A stretch of 64,000 nt of DNA from Closterium sp. NIES-65 (Eukaryota > Streptophyta > Zygnematophyceae > Desmidiales > Closteriaceae): the NCBI GenBank assembly GCA_948144175.1, contig CANXME010000106.1:1364001-1428000 (forward strand), given 5' to 3'. Positions 31,814-42,520 of this stretch are shown here, in pieces. The position numbers were made by a program, and so were the translations under genes. The stretch's first letter is position 1, and every line of letters begins with the position of its first letter. The notes beneath the pieces are model-generated. The model had not been told where the DNA came from. It saw nothing but the letters and a program-made list of their open reading frames with translations, and did no database searches.

Positions 31814-33060
31814 ATGGCTACCCCTAGTGTTCTAGTCTTTGATGCTGAGGGTCGGGCTGTTGACTTTGAGGTCTGGGTCGATGATCTACAGCTTTTCCTA
31901 CAGTGCGATAGGAAGGACGGTCTCTCCCTGTTCGATCTCACGTCTGGCGCCTCTACTGCCCCTCCTGCCGATGCTGATAGTACTGTTCGCTCACAGTGGG
32001 CCACACGCGATGCTGCTGCCCGTCTTGCTGTGCGTAGTCACTTGCCGTCCACTGAGCGCGCGCACTTTAGTCAGTACAAGAGTGCTAAGACCTTCTACGA
32101 CGCTGTAGTTGCACGCTACTCTTCCCCTGCCACTGCTGCCCTTATTAGCCTCATGCTGCCGTACCTTTTTCCTGACCTCGTCGCCTTTCCCACTGTCGCT
32201 GACCTCGTTACGCACCTTCGCACTAGTGACACCCACTACCGCGCTGCGCTTCCTTTTGAGTTCTGCGCCTAGAACCCCCCCCCCCCCCCCCGTACATCAC
32301 CCTCTACTACATAGTCACCCGGCTCCCTGACACCCTTCGCTCGGTCACGGACAACTTTCTCTCTGTTTGCCCCACCACACTCACCGTTGACCTCCTAGAG
32401 GAGCGCCTCCTGGCAGCTGAGAAGAGTATAGTCGCTGTAGGAGCCTCTAGAGGTGACCCTCGTGCCCCTGTCTTTGAGGGGTGCTCCCCCTCCCCCCTTT
32501 TGCCCTCTGTTGCCTATGCTGCGGCCGTCGACTTCGTTGGCACCGAGTCAGTCGGCGCTGCGTCTGCCCCTAGCGGGCGACGCCGCACCGGCAAGGGCAA
32601 GGGGGGCAAGGGCGCAGGAGGGGCTGGCGGGGGCGGTGAAGGTGGCGGTCGAGGAGGCAGAGGGAGTGGGGGTGGTGGTGGGGATGGTGGCGGGGGTGGG
32701 GGCTTCGGTGGCGGCGGTGGCGGCGGAGGCAGCGGCGGCGGTGGCAGTGGGAGCGGAGGAGGAGGCAGTGGCAGCGGTGGCGGCGGTGGCGGAGGTGGCG
32801 GCGGAGGAGGTGGAGCTAGTCAAGGTGGCTCTGCGCAGCGGGGCGGCTTCGGTGTTGGTCAGCGCCAGCACCAGCAGCGCACTCGTGAGACCCTGGCCCC
32901 CCAGCAGCATCGTGAGTGGTACACTTCGCGTCAGCTGGGTGGGGGTACTGGTCCCTATACCCACGTCCTGCGTACCGGCGACCGTACGGGTGAGCAGTGC
33001 GGGGGCCCGCACCCCACCCAGCGCTGCTTCAGCCGCCTGACGGATGCCTGGCGTCTCTAG
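31814..33060 (+). CDS. element G gag region
   Basis: The first frame starts MATPSVLVFDAEGRAVDFEV at 31814 and contains LFLQCDRKDGLSLFDLTSG and AVVARYSSPATAALISLML. The second part (from about 32290) continues with VTRLPDTLRSV, then a long Gly/Ser tract (about 32620-32815), LAPQQHREWYTSRQLGGGTG and HVLRTGDRTGEQC with H and C. A long C run (32275-32292) lies between the parts, at the same place as in B and S. Confidence 0.85.
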
Positions 33061-33156
33061 TTCCCTGACGCCACTGAGATCCCTCGCTAGGGAGAGCTGC
33101 AGAGGTTGGGGGTTGCTATCTTTGATCTTGATTATGATGCTTTTCTTGCTGCCATG

Positions 33157-33889
33157 TGTTAAAAACTAAGGACGGAGTCTATGAAGATTAGGTGCCCAAA
33201 TTTCTCAAAATCGTTGGTCTCAATTTCTGGACAGAAACGTCGACTTCACAAGAAACGTTGTTGACGAAAGGTGCACTGTTAGAATCCCAAGAAATTCGAA
33301 TGTGTTGTAGCCCTAGACCGTGGCTACATTTCCCAATTTGAATCGTATCAAAATATGAAGCATATCTCGAGTTATATTTTTCGGCGCACTAGGGGGCATG
33401 CTGCCACAAATAGTTAACTCAATCACAATTAACTCACAAGTCCCACAAAAGAACTTTAGAGTAACACTAAACCTGGTAGGAGGGGAAAAGGAGGACGAGA
33501 GGGAAGGTCCCAAGAGAGAGTCCCCAACCAAGGAAACCCCATGCCACACAATTCCCTTCCCCATAGGCAACAAACTTTGACCTTTGTCACTTTCCAACCC
33601 ATGCCATCCACCTCACCACAACTTGGCCACACTTACCAACCTGGTTTGGCTTCACCCAACCTCTTGGCAGCATCTACAGTGATGGGTTCGAGTTTCCCAA
33701 CCCCCACAAGTCTGTACCCCATATTGAGTCAATGCCACAACTTCCCAAAGTAGCTGCAACCAAAATATATAAGCATACGAACTCCAATGTTCGTAACTTT
33801 CTTGGTTGTGCTCCGATCACGACGATTCATGGTTCGTCGGAAAGATCTTGAGTAGAGGAATCACTTCAGATATCTTCTCAAGCCAAATA

Positions 33890-33954
<65 letters not shown>

Positions 33955-34068
33955 ATCCAAACCACACAAGACACAAATTTCTTGCACACGCTCACACCAC
34001 GCATGCAACGCACAAACACATCATGGGAGGCAGACAGACGTGAATGCATATGGTTGCATCACACAACA
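33157..34068. mobile_element. solo LTR, 912 bp, with TSD CCATG
   Basis: Starts TGTTAAAAACTAAGG and ends ATCACACAACA, so it has inverted TGTT/AACA ends. CCATG at 33152-33156 and 34069-34073 is a perfect 5-bp target duplication. It is less GC-rich than the surrounding gag and has no reading frame I recognise. An (AC)n microsatellite lies at 33894-33950. This is what LTR-LTR recombination leaves behind. It must come from a family with much longer LTRs than its host. Confidence 0.85.
33894..33950. repeat. (AC)n microsatellite
   Basis: About 28 uninterrupted AC units within the solo LTR. Confidence 0.97.
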
Positions 34069-34422
34069 CCATGTATGCTGTGTCTACTAGTGATTAGGGT
34101 GACTTTTACCTGTGTGTTCCGCCTGACTCGGGCATTGAGGCTGCTGCTCTAGGTGTTGGTGAAGCTGCTGCTCTAGGTGCTAGTGCGTCTGCTGCCCCAG
34201 GTGCTGGTGAGTCTGCTCTCTCAGGTACTACGTCGGCTAAGGCCTTACACACCTTCACCCTTGACTTAGGTGCTTCCCGCTCCTTCTTTCTAGACCGCAC
34301 CACGCTTACGCCGCTTCGTCGGCCGGTTGTGGTCTCCCTGGCGGACCCCTCTGGGGGTCCTGTCCTTGCTCACTTCTCCACTGTCTTACCGTGTCCAACA
34401 ACCCCCTCTGGCACCTTGTCAA

Positions 34423-34548
34423 TGTGAAGAATGAGGAAATGAATAAACTAGGAAAGAGGTGGGTACAAGTAGGAAAACCTAGAAATGTTGTACCCCATAT
34501 AATCTACCCCACTACAGCCTACGCAGAGTATAGCATATAAGATTGACA
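34423..34548 (-). repeat. 3' LTR of element I (126 bp)
   Basis: On the minus strand it starts TGTCAATCTTATATGC and ends TCATTCTTCACA. The purine tract (RC of CACCCCCATAGG) abuts it at 34549. Confidence 0.87.
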
Positions 34549-34749
34549 CACCCCCATAGGCAAAGTGGGGGAGAACAAGAGGTCACAAGACCAGTCAAGC
34601 AAAGCAAAGCAAGCTCAGGGTGTATCATAACGTCACCACACATTCCGAGCACAAGAGCAAGGCCACAAGACCATTTCACATGCAAGATCATATATATATA
34701 AAGGTAAACAAGCAAGTGCAGGTATAGAAAGATCACAGTACAAGCAAGG

Positions 34750-36270
34750 TCAAGAAGTGAGCAAGTGAGGCCAAGTAGGCACAAGACCTAGCATCGTACA
34801 GAAGCGCTGATGATCACTAGGCGGAAGTTCCTTGGTAAAGATATAAGCAGTGTTGGCCTCAGAGGCCACGTAAGCAAGGCGCAGCTGACCACGCTGCTGC
34901 AGCTCACGAGCAAGGAAGTAGCGGAGAGCAATGTGCTTCGTTCTGTGCTCCAGTCTGTGCTCCCGACACAAGGCTAGCATGGCCTTGTTGTCTACGTACA
35001 GAACTGGAGGAGAACGAGGCGGCTCTCCTAGGTCAGTCAATAGGTAGGTGAGCCAGCATAGCTCCCGTGCAGCAATGGCCCCCGCGTAGATCTCAGCCTC
35101 ACAGCTTGAACCAAGAACAGAAGACGAGCGGGTAGACCGCCACGAAACATAGCCAGAGCCAAGGCTGAAGGTGTAACCCTGTGACGACCGCTGCGTAGCC
35201 TGGTCGTAAGCCCAAGAAGCGTCTGCGTGACCTGTGAGGACCACTTGACGTCACCTTTCAAGCACTAGCTCCATGCTCGATGTACTGCACAAGTAGCGCA
35301 ACACCCTCTTCGATGCAGCCATGTGCTCTGGTCGGTGTCTCCCAAGCGCAACATAGCGTGCCAAGATGCTAAGAGGGTATGCAAGGTCAGGTCGTGTGCA
35401 GGTCATTAGGTACATGAGGCAGCCAACAAGCTCTGGGTACGGGCCACTCGGCTCTACGGACTCATTCAAAGGCAGAGCTGAGAGCGAGTGGCGAGTAGAC
35501 AGAGGAGTGGCCTGAGGCGAGGAGTACGTGAAGTCGAAGCGCTGAAGGACCTGCTGCACCATGTGTGACTGAGTCAGGGTAATGGTGCGCTATGCTCTGT
35601 CCCGCGTGATCTGCAAGCCAAAGTAGCTGCACAGCTCACCCAGGTCTGTGCACGTGTGTCTCTTTTGCAGCTCGAACTTCACGTGGGCGAGTCCAGCAAT
35701 GTCAGCAGTGGCAAAGACCAAGTCGTCTACGTACATAAGGATGTAGAACGGCGGCAAAGAGGTATCGGTGCGCAGAAAAAGCGACGGGTCGGATGTAGAA
35801 GGAGCAAACCCAAGAGCCGCAAGTGTAGTCCTCAGTGTGTCATGCCACTCACGGGGCGCCTGGCGGAGACCGTAGACTGGCCGCCGGAGGCTCCACTCGG
35901 TACCAGGAGGAAACGACCCAGTGAAGCCAGGTGGGCGGCGCAGCCACATCTCCTCGTGAAGGCTGCCCTGCAGGAAAGCTGTGCTGAAGTCAAGAGAGTG
36001 CAGCTCATAGTCGCGTTGAGCAGCTATGTGCAGCAGCACCCAAAGAGTGGTCATCTTCAGGGTGGGAGAGAATGTCTGAAAGTAGTGAACTCCCTGCCGT
36101 TGACTGAAGCCTCGAGCCACGTAACGCGCCTTGAAGACAGGCGGAGAATCCGGCGGCTACTTCACCCTGAAAATCCACATGCCACTGACGATGTTCGCCC
36201 CAGGTGGGGGAACCTCGTCGACGTAGGTGCCTGTGGACTTCCACAAAGCCATCTCTGTGTCCATGGCTGA
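34750..36270 (-). CDS. element I RT and RNase H region
   Basis: RT motifs on the minus strand: ARGFSQRQGVHYFQTFSPT (about 36060-36120), FSTAFLQGSLHEEMWLRRPP, YILMYVDDLVFATADIAG (about 35700-35750) and TCTRPDLAYPLSILARY. RNase H motifs: HADASWAYDQATQRSSQGYT, CEAEIYAGAIAARELCWLT and ANTAYIFTKELPPSDHQ. A fossil in several frames. Confidence 0.87.
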
Positions 36271-38013
36271 CTGCCACTAAGAGGAGTAGGGACCCTTGAT
36301 TGCCTCAGCGTACGATCGAGGAGTCGGGATATCTGGTGCATCCGGGTCTCCCTCAAGGGCAACCAGCGTGGACAGGAGATGAGGCAAAGCAGCAGCAAAA
36401 CATTGAAACTCCTCGTGCCTGTCCTCAAGGACGTCTGTGCTGAGAGCTCACTCACCTCCGACGGACGGAGGACAGACAGACTCAGACTCACCAACAAGAC
36501 TAGCAGCGTAGTCCAGACGTTAGCGAGCAGCAAAGTCGACAAGCTCAGCAACTAGGGCCGACGCAGCAGTGGACTCAAAGGAAGGGTCAGTGACAACAGT
36601 AGCCAGGAGACGCGTGAAAGTAGGACTGGAAGCAGGAAAAGAGTCAGACTCCGGGTCAGCAAGAACAGGAAGAGAGGACTCCGGAGGAGGCGGCAATGGG
36701 ACATGTAGAGGAGCTATGGAAGGACGCAGTGCCATCTGGTGTGTGCCTGGGACCGCAGGAGGACGCGGACGCGGAGCATGACCACTAGTGCGAGCAGCAC
36801 GAACAGGCAACGCAGGACAAGACGCAGGCTCACGACGCTCAATAAGACCTCCAGTAGGACTAGTGTAGGGAGGAGCCGGCAGGGGGGAGGCGGGCTGTAA
36901 CTGTGACCGCGACTGGGCACTCTAAGGGAGGAGCACGACCAGTAGAGGGCGGGAGACCAAGAACTTGCTCAAGGAGCGGAACGAAGTACGAACGCGGCCG
37001 CGTAGCGCCTCTAGAACCAACAGGGACAGCACCACTACCCCTAGCGGCAGCACCAGCGCCAGCAGTACCTCTAGCTCCAACAGCACCCTCAGAAGCCCGG
37101 ACCTCCATGTGCCATGCTAGTGCCCCTCAGTTCTTGTGGCCTCAGGCGGTCCGCTACGCCGCGCACTAGCTGAACCTGTGACCAAGTGACGCACGGCCAC
37201 GGGTGACGCTGGTCTCTCTCTGGTCAGGTGTACAGGGCGTAGCAGCTGACTTCCGCGTCTGAGGTTGTGTGGCTCACGTTCGCGCCCCTGGCGCGAACAA
37301 GTTGTCTCCGCGCACTCTTGCCTGCGTCTTTCTTGGCTTCCCGTTGGACGCCTCCGGCTGGGTGTTCTACGACCCGGTCACCTGCGGGTTCTTTGCTTCT
37401 CAGGACGTCACGTTCGACGAGTCTGTCTGTTACTACAGGAGTCGCCCCCACCGAGGTACTGAGGTCTTTTCCCCCCCGTTGTTCCTCACCCTTGAGCCCC
37501 CCCAAGTCGCCCCGGTAGCCCCCCCGCGCTTCGCGTCCTGCCCTGTCAGGTGTGTCGCACGTCACTCCGCAGTCGCCCCCCCCGCAGCGTCCAGTCCTTG
37601 TCGTGTCTGGGGGTGCGGGAGGTACAGTTGCGGAGGGTGAGGGTGCTGGGGCTGTAGGAGCTCGTGGTGTCGGTTCAGGGGGTGCAGTGGGTGTGGGCGT
37701 GAAGGTCACTCCTGTGGAGGACACGGCAGCCTCGAGTCGGCGGCCTCACCCCGCCTCACCCCCCGGCTTCCCGGTCGTCCCGCAGTTCCCTCCTCGTTCT
37801 CCTCTGCGGCCAGATGCTGCGGAGCTTGGGGGTGCTCATACGGGAGGTACTGGAGGCCCCGGGGTTGTCACTAGTGGAGGGGATGGTTCTGGGAGTGCAG
37901 GAGCTGGAGGCATTGGCACTGTGGCAGCTACACCTCGCACTGTACATTTCCAGACCCATGAGTTGCGTCTCCTCCGGTTGGAGAGGGAGGAGCATGAGCG
38001 GTTTGAGAGGGCA

Positions 38014-38017
<4 letters not shown>

Positions 38018-38048
<31 letters not shown>

Positions 38049-38110
38049 GCAGCAGCGGCAGCAGGAGCAGCAGCACCAGCAACACCAGCAGCTACAGCAG
38101 CGGGAGAGAG
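38018..38110 (+). repeat. CAG/CAA repeat coding poly-Gln (J)
   Basis: A near-continuous run of CAG with a few CAA, CGG and CAC codons, in frame with the pol spacer as a Gln-rich stretch. Confidence 0.9.
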
Positions 38111-38499
38111 TAGAGGAGGAGTCACAGCACCAGCACGAGAGAGTAGAGCAGGAGTCCTAGTCGCAGCAGCGCGTGCAGCTGCAGCCCCAGCAGGAGAGAG
38201 TACAGGAGGAGTCACAGCCGCAGTAGGAGAGGGTAGCGCCGGAGTCCCGCTCGCAGCAGCGGGTGCAGCTGTAGTCGCAGCAGGAGAGGGCAGAGGCGGA
38301 GCCACAGGAGCAGCAGCAGGGGCTGGTGCCGTTGCAGTAGACGCGAGAGGAGGCGGAGCAGCAGCGACTGCGACTACACGACCTCCCTGACCCAGCACCT
38401 GCACGCTTTGTTCGTGGTCCCCTACCGTCCCCTCCTGTTCCCCTTGTTGAATCCCTTTCCTCGTCCCAGTGGACTCGTCGTTCTCCCCTCAGTCGTGCT

Positions 38500-40386
38500 G
38501 TGTCCCCAGAGTGTCGTCGGTCCTGTTACCATGCAGACGGTCCGTTCCGCCTTGTTTTTCGCTCTCGTGTTCCACCTCCTCCTGTCCTTCCACAGCCCCC
38601 TGAGTCGTTCCTCTCTATGCTTCACGACCCGTTGTCCTACTACCTCCGTGCCTCCCGTCCTGTCGTCTTCTATGTTTTGTCTGCGTTGGTCACTCACCCG
38701 ACTGCACCTCTGACATCTGTTTCGGCACTTGTTACCATTGTCGCTGGCTCTGCCTCTTCCCACCGCCTTGACTACACCGCTCACTTGGTGAGTGGCCTTG
38801 CTCGTTCTCCGTTCTCTTGGGGTGCTCTTGTTTTTCCCCTAGAGGTCCTCGAGGACAGGCAGTTCAAGCTAGGTTTTCTTGCGGCCGCTGTTCCTCATCT
38901 CTGCGCCATGTTGCTTGCCCCTGAGAGGGATCCAGATGCTCTTGATTTCCCGATCCCTCACACTCACGCCGAGGCGGTTTTGGGACCCTGGGCTTCGTAC
39001 TGGATAGCAGCTGAGGAGGCAAAGATGGCATCTTATAGGTCCACAGGCACTTACGTCGACACAGTCCCACCACCTGGGACGAACGTCGTCAGTGGCCAAT
39101 GGCTCTACAAGGTGAAGCGGCCGCCTGGATCACCACCAGTGTTCAAGGCGCGCTATGTGGCGAGAGGCTTCAGTCAGCGAGAGGGGGTGGACTTCTTCCA
39201 GACCTTTGCTCCCACCCCAAAGATGAGTACTCTCCGGGTGTTGCTGCATATTGCAGCCCAGCGCGACTACGAGTTGCACTCCTTGGACTTCTCCACCGTG
39301 TTCCTTCAGGGGAGCCTGCACGAGCAGATCTGGCTGCGTCGCCCGCCTGACTTCACTCGCTCTTTCCCACCTGGGACTGAGTGGCAGCTGCGTCGACCAG
39401 TCTACGGCCTGCGTCAAGCTCCACGTGAGTGGCACGACACACTTCGCTCGACTCTTGCAGCGCTTGACTTCTTTCCGTCGTCCGCCGACCCGTCGCTGTT
39501 CGTTCGCCATGGCTCAACCCCGTTCTTTGTCTTGGTCTACGTCGACGACCTGGTGTTCGCCACTTCGGACCGATGTGCGCTGGCCTCTGTGAAGGAGGAA
39601 CTGCAGAGGAGACACACTTGCACTGACCTTGGTGAGCTACAGCACGACCTTGGCCTGCAGATCACCAGGGACAGGGCAGCTCGCACCATTACGCTGACTC
39701 AGTCGCATATGGTCGAGCAGATCCTCACGCGGTTTTGCTTCCCGTTCTCCAAGGTACAGCTCACCCCTCTTGGTGTGGATCATGGGCTCACGGCTCCACC
39801 TTCGAACGAGTCATTTGAGTCCAGTGGTCCATATCGTGAGCTGGTGGGTTGTCTCGTGTACGTGATGACCTGTACTCGCCCAGACCTAGCTTACCCTCTT
39901 AGCGTCCTTGCGCGCTTTGTTGCGCCTGGGAGACACCGACCGTCCCAATGGTACGCTGCTAAGAGGGTGACGAAGTATGTGGCCAGTACATCAGGCATGG
40001 GACTTGTCCTTGGAGGGAAGCAGCCAGTTACGCTCACATGTTACTCGGACTCGTCATGGGCCGACGACGCGGAGACGCGTCGGTCTACACAGGGGTACTC
40101 CTTTAGCCTCGGGGCAGGCAATGTTTTGTGGCGGTCGACTCGGGCGTCGTCTGTCGCTGGTTCCAGCTGTGAGGCAGAGGTGTACGCTGCGGCCATGGCC
40201 GCTCAGGAGTTCCGCTGGCTGTCCTTCCTTCTCATCGACCTTGGTGAGCGGCCTCGCTCTCCCCCAGTCTTGTTTGCCAACAACAGGTGTGCTGTCCTGT
40301 TGTGTGAGGAGCCCCGACTGGTTGGGAAGGCGAAGCACATCCAGCTTCGTTACTTCCTTCTGCATGAGTTGCAGCAGCGTGGCTAG
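38500..40386 (+). CDS. element J reverse transcriptase and RNase H
   Basis: A 628-codon frame. RT: GQWLYKVKRPPGSPPVFKAR, ARGFSQREGVDFFQTFAPT, FSTVFLQGSLHEQIWLRRPP, VYGLRQAPREWHDTL, and the catalytic box VLVYVDDLVFATSD. RNase H: CYSDSSWADDAETRRSTQGY, GSSCEAEVYAAAMAAQEFRW, AKHIQLRYFLLHELQQRG. The frame start at 38500 is only the first Met in an open stretch; in life this was part of a longer polyprotein. Confidence 0.9.
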   Translation: MSPECRRSCYHADGPFRLVFRSRVPPPPVLPQPPESFLSMLHDPLSYYLRASRPVVFYVLSALVTHPTAPLTSVSALVTIVAGSASSHRLDYTAHLVSGLARSPFSWGALVFPLEVLEDRQFKLGFLAAAVPHLCAMLLAPERDPDALDFPIPHTHAEAVLGPWASYWIAAEEAKMASYRSTGTYVDTVPPPGTNVVSGQWLYKVKRPPGSPPVFKARYVARGFSQREGVDFFQTFAPTPKMSTLRVLLHIAAQRDYELHSLDFSTVFLQGSLHEQIWLRRPPDFTRSFPPGTEWQLRRPVYGLRQAPREWHDTLRSTLAALDFFPSSADPSLFVRHGSTPFFVLVYVDDLVFATSDRCALASVKEELQRRHTCTDLGELQHDLGLQITRDRAARTITLTQSHMVEQILTRFCFPFSKVQLTPLGVDHGLTAPPSNESFESSGPYRELVGCLVYVMTCTRPDLAYPLSVLARFVAPGRHRPSQWYAAKRVTKYVASTSGMGLVLGGKQPVTLTCYSDSSWADDAETRRSTQGYSFSLGAGNVLWRSTRASSVAGSSCEAEVYAAAMAAQEFRWLSFLLIDLGERPRSPPVLFANNRCAVLLCEEPRLVGKAKHIQLRYFLLHELQQRG

Positions 40387-40810
40387 GCACTCGTAAGGTG
40401 TATGGTCTCCGAGGCCAACACGGCATATATCTTCACCAAGGCGTTGCCGCCTTTGGACCACCAGCGTTTCTGCACCCAGCTTGGCCTTGTGCCTGCCTGT
40501 CTTCACTTGCTTACGTAGAGATGCTTTGTCCTGCATATCTTGTACTCTTGCATCTCTTTATATTTGCTATATACCTGCATGTGGACTGGCCTTGTGGCCC
40601 CTTGCTTGCTCTCGGAGTGTGTGGTGACTTTGAGCTCCACCCTGAGATTTGTCTTGTTCTTGTGGCCTGGTCTTGTAACCCTTGCTTGTTCTTGCTGACT
40701 GGTCATGTGACCCTTGTTTGCTCTCAGAATGTGTGTGTCCTTGAGACCCACCCTGAGATTTGTGTTTCTTTCCACAGGACTACGGTACCGTCACCTAGAC
40801 TATGGGGGTG

Positions 40811-40939
40811 TGTCAACATATATTTTATCTGTTGTATTTGGTTTAGTCTAGGTGTTACTCTTTTGCACTACTTCTAGATTAGGGTTTCATACATATTGCT
40901 TGTATCTTTGTTATTCTAGTCAATTCTTAGATTGTGACA
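40811..40939 (+). repeat. 3' LTR of element J (about 129 bp)
   Basis: Begins TGTCAACATATATTTTATC and ends TTAGATTGTGACA. The last 15 bases are repeated once (to 40954), so the end could be either copy. It lacks the GTAGTGGGGTA core of the main subfamily. Confidence 0.75.
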
Positions 40940-40954
40940 TCTTAGATTGTGACA

Positions 40955-41410
40955 CGGCCTACATGGTAGGGCAACGAGGGCGTGGATAGGGCAGGCGCTC
41001 GAGGACGCAGGCAGGGCAGGCGCTCGAGGGAGCGGGTAGCAGGCGTCCAAGGGCGGCTTCGCGGGTGCAGAGCAGACCCGCGCGCGGCCTGCAGGGCAGT
41101 GCTTGAGGGCGCGGGTAGGTCAGGCGCTCGAGGGCGCAAGCAGGGTAGGCTCTCAAGGGCGCGGGTAGGTAGGCGCAAGGTGCGTGACGGGGCAGGCAGG
41201 CACGGCAGTACGCGTCGGGCAGGGCAGAAAAAAAGTTCGTGGTGGGCCCTAAAAAAAACGTTCCCACTAGGGAACCTGCTCTAAAACCGTGTTGAAGTTA
41301 GAACGAGAAATGACTAGAAACAGGACAGTACAAGGTTTGTATAGGCAAAACCTAAAAAATCTGTACCCCATAAGGAGTGCCCCACTACAGCCTACAATAT
41401 AGTTCTGACA
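40955..41410 (-). mobile_element. copia fragment K: 5' LTR plus leader only
   Basis: Minus-strand 5' LTR 41290-41410 (TGTCAGAACTATATTG...CTAACTTCAACA), followed by a PBS-like CGGTTTTAGAGCAGG and about 320 bp of leader made of units near GGGCAGGCGCTCGAGGGCGCGG (40980-41215). Nothing of gag or pol is left. The LTR matches that of element O (48217-48327), a third LTR subfamily with core GTAGTGGGGCACTCCTTATG. Confidence 0.8.
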
Positions 41411-41890
41411 GTATTTACTAAGGCGTGCAGATGGGTCGAGACTGATGCATTGGTTACTAACGAGTCGCGAAGATGTTCAAATGTCATTCCACTCGGGCCG
41501 GCCCCGACGCCTTTCTGGCATCGGCTGAGCATTTTCGAAAAGTCCGCGTAGGAAATTTCAACGTTCGGAGGCTCGGTGATGTCAGGCCAGGTCAGGGGTT
41601 TGGGGTCGGTTGTGGGATGCTTTTGGCAGAGTTCCTCCATAGTCTCTGGGCTGGGCGTACAAACTGGTGTTGGCAGCTTCAGCGCAAACACGGCTCGGCC
41701 CAAACTCCCTTTTTTTGCCAGGCCCTCCGCTCTGCTGATGGTCCCACGTCGACAGGCTGGTGACGTGGTGGGGGTGGTGTGCTGACAGCTTCAACCGCGT
41801 CCAAGTACAGCTGCTGCCACTCACCGCGTTGGAAAGCACAGAGCCATGCCTTGATGTTGGGCCAATCAGGTCATTTTGGCGAACCGTGTC
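41411..41890 (-). mobile_element. fragment of a non-LTR-like reverse transcriptase ORF
   Basis: The minus strand reads GRAVFALKLPTPVCTPSPE, WPDITEPPNVEISYADFSKM and then LSRCQKGVGAGPSGMTFEHL, followed by RDSLVTNASVSTHLHALVN. The pattern KG.GAGPSGMT..HLRD is the segment just before the RT palm in a widespread class of eukaryotic RTs (compare KGSAGGPSGL..QHL). Upstream, PNIKAWLCAFQRGEWQQLYL is also of this type. The catalytic YxDD part is missing where LTR K begins. I cannot name the clade. Confidence 0.6.
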
Positions 41891-42099
41891 GCAGTGTCAG
41901 GCGCGGGAGAAAATAAGAGTAAATTCCAGCCCGCAATGGAGTCTGGGTTTCGCGAGAGGTGCATGAGTGGTGTCAGCACTGCGAGCGAGAAGATCTTGCA
42001 CAAGTTTGGCGGTAGCCGTCATAACATAGTAAGTTGATGACTATCGCAAAGTGGCGAAATGTCCCACCCCGCCACCTCGGCGAATTTTTCCGTCTGTCT

Positions 42100-42520
42100 C
42101 GCCAGCTCCTCTGGCGAAAAAAAAAGCGTGAATTTTGGGACTGGCAAGCCGCATTTGCCAGACCCCTAGCGGTTTGATTTGTGCACCCGCGGCTCGAAGT
42201 ACGAGTTGAGGGCGGGGTTGGAATGGTGACCGTCGGATCCACATCATGTGGTCCCTGGGTGCCTCCTGCTTGCACCTCCGATCCTCTCTGGTTCCCTCTA
42301 CTTCGTCCCCTCCTTTGTTCTCTCTCATCCTCCTTGTCTTCCTCCTCGCTCGGCTCTTGTGCTTCCTCCCTATGAGAGGTGTCGTTCCGCTCCTGCGGAT
42401 CATTATTCTTGTGGAGTCGTATTTAAGCCCTTCGTGCCGCCGCCTGGAAAGCGTTCTTCGGTCCGCCTTCGATTCGCCGCCCTTCCCGGCGTTCTGCTCC
42501 TCGTCTCCTCCCGCCTCGCG
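42100..42520. promoter_or_regulatory. possible plus-strand promoter upstream of ORF L
   Basis: TCGTATTTAAGCCC at 42416-42429 is TATA-like and lies about 100 bases before the ATG at 42521, followed by GC-rich leader. No other motif is clear. Confidence 0.3.

Larger units (their letters stand above)
31115..34422 (+). mobile_element. Ty1/copia retrotransposon G (5' part)
   Basis: 5' LTR 31115-31240, PBS TGGTATAGAGCAAG from 31241, minisatellite leader to 31813, gag N-terminal frame 31814-32272, gag C-terminal frame with glycine tract and Cys/His region to about 33060, then a protease region resuming at 34074 (FTLDLGASRS type). A solo LTR of another family (33157-34068) is inserted in it, and element I cuts it at 34423. 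Broken, with several breaks. Confidence 0.88.
34423..37106 (-). mobile_element. Ty1/copia retrotransposon I (3' part)
   Basis: Minus-strand copia with 3' LTR 34423-34548, purine tract and 3' UTR to about 34810, RNase H about 34820-35250, RT about 35250-36300, pol N-terminal part about 36380-36900, and spacer to 37106, where it meets element J. It lies in the protease region of G. The LTR is close to that of G, so G and I are of the same subfamily. No 5' LTR or gag in view. Broken. Confidence 0.88.
37107..40939 (+). mobile_element. Ty1/copia retrotransposon J (second subfamily, 3' part)
   Basis: Plus strand. Starts without an LTR in the integrase tail (ASAPQFLWPQAVRYAAH, then PGANKLSPRTLACVFLGFPL), then a Gly-rich spacer with a poly-Gln tract (38018-38110), pol N-terminal part, RT and RNase H (open over 38500-40386), 3' UTR, purine tract CTATGGGGGTG and 3' LTR 40811-40939. 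The proteins differ clearly from B, D, E, I and S, so this is a sister subfamily. Broken at the 5' side, but the RT part reads cleanly and looks younger. Confidence 0.88.

Noticed and set aside
33894-33950. (AC)n run as a regulatory element
   Set aside because: A plain microsatellite inside a solo LTR; nothing ties it to a gene.
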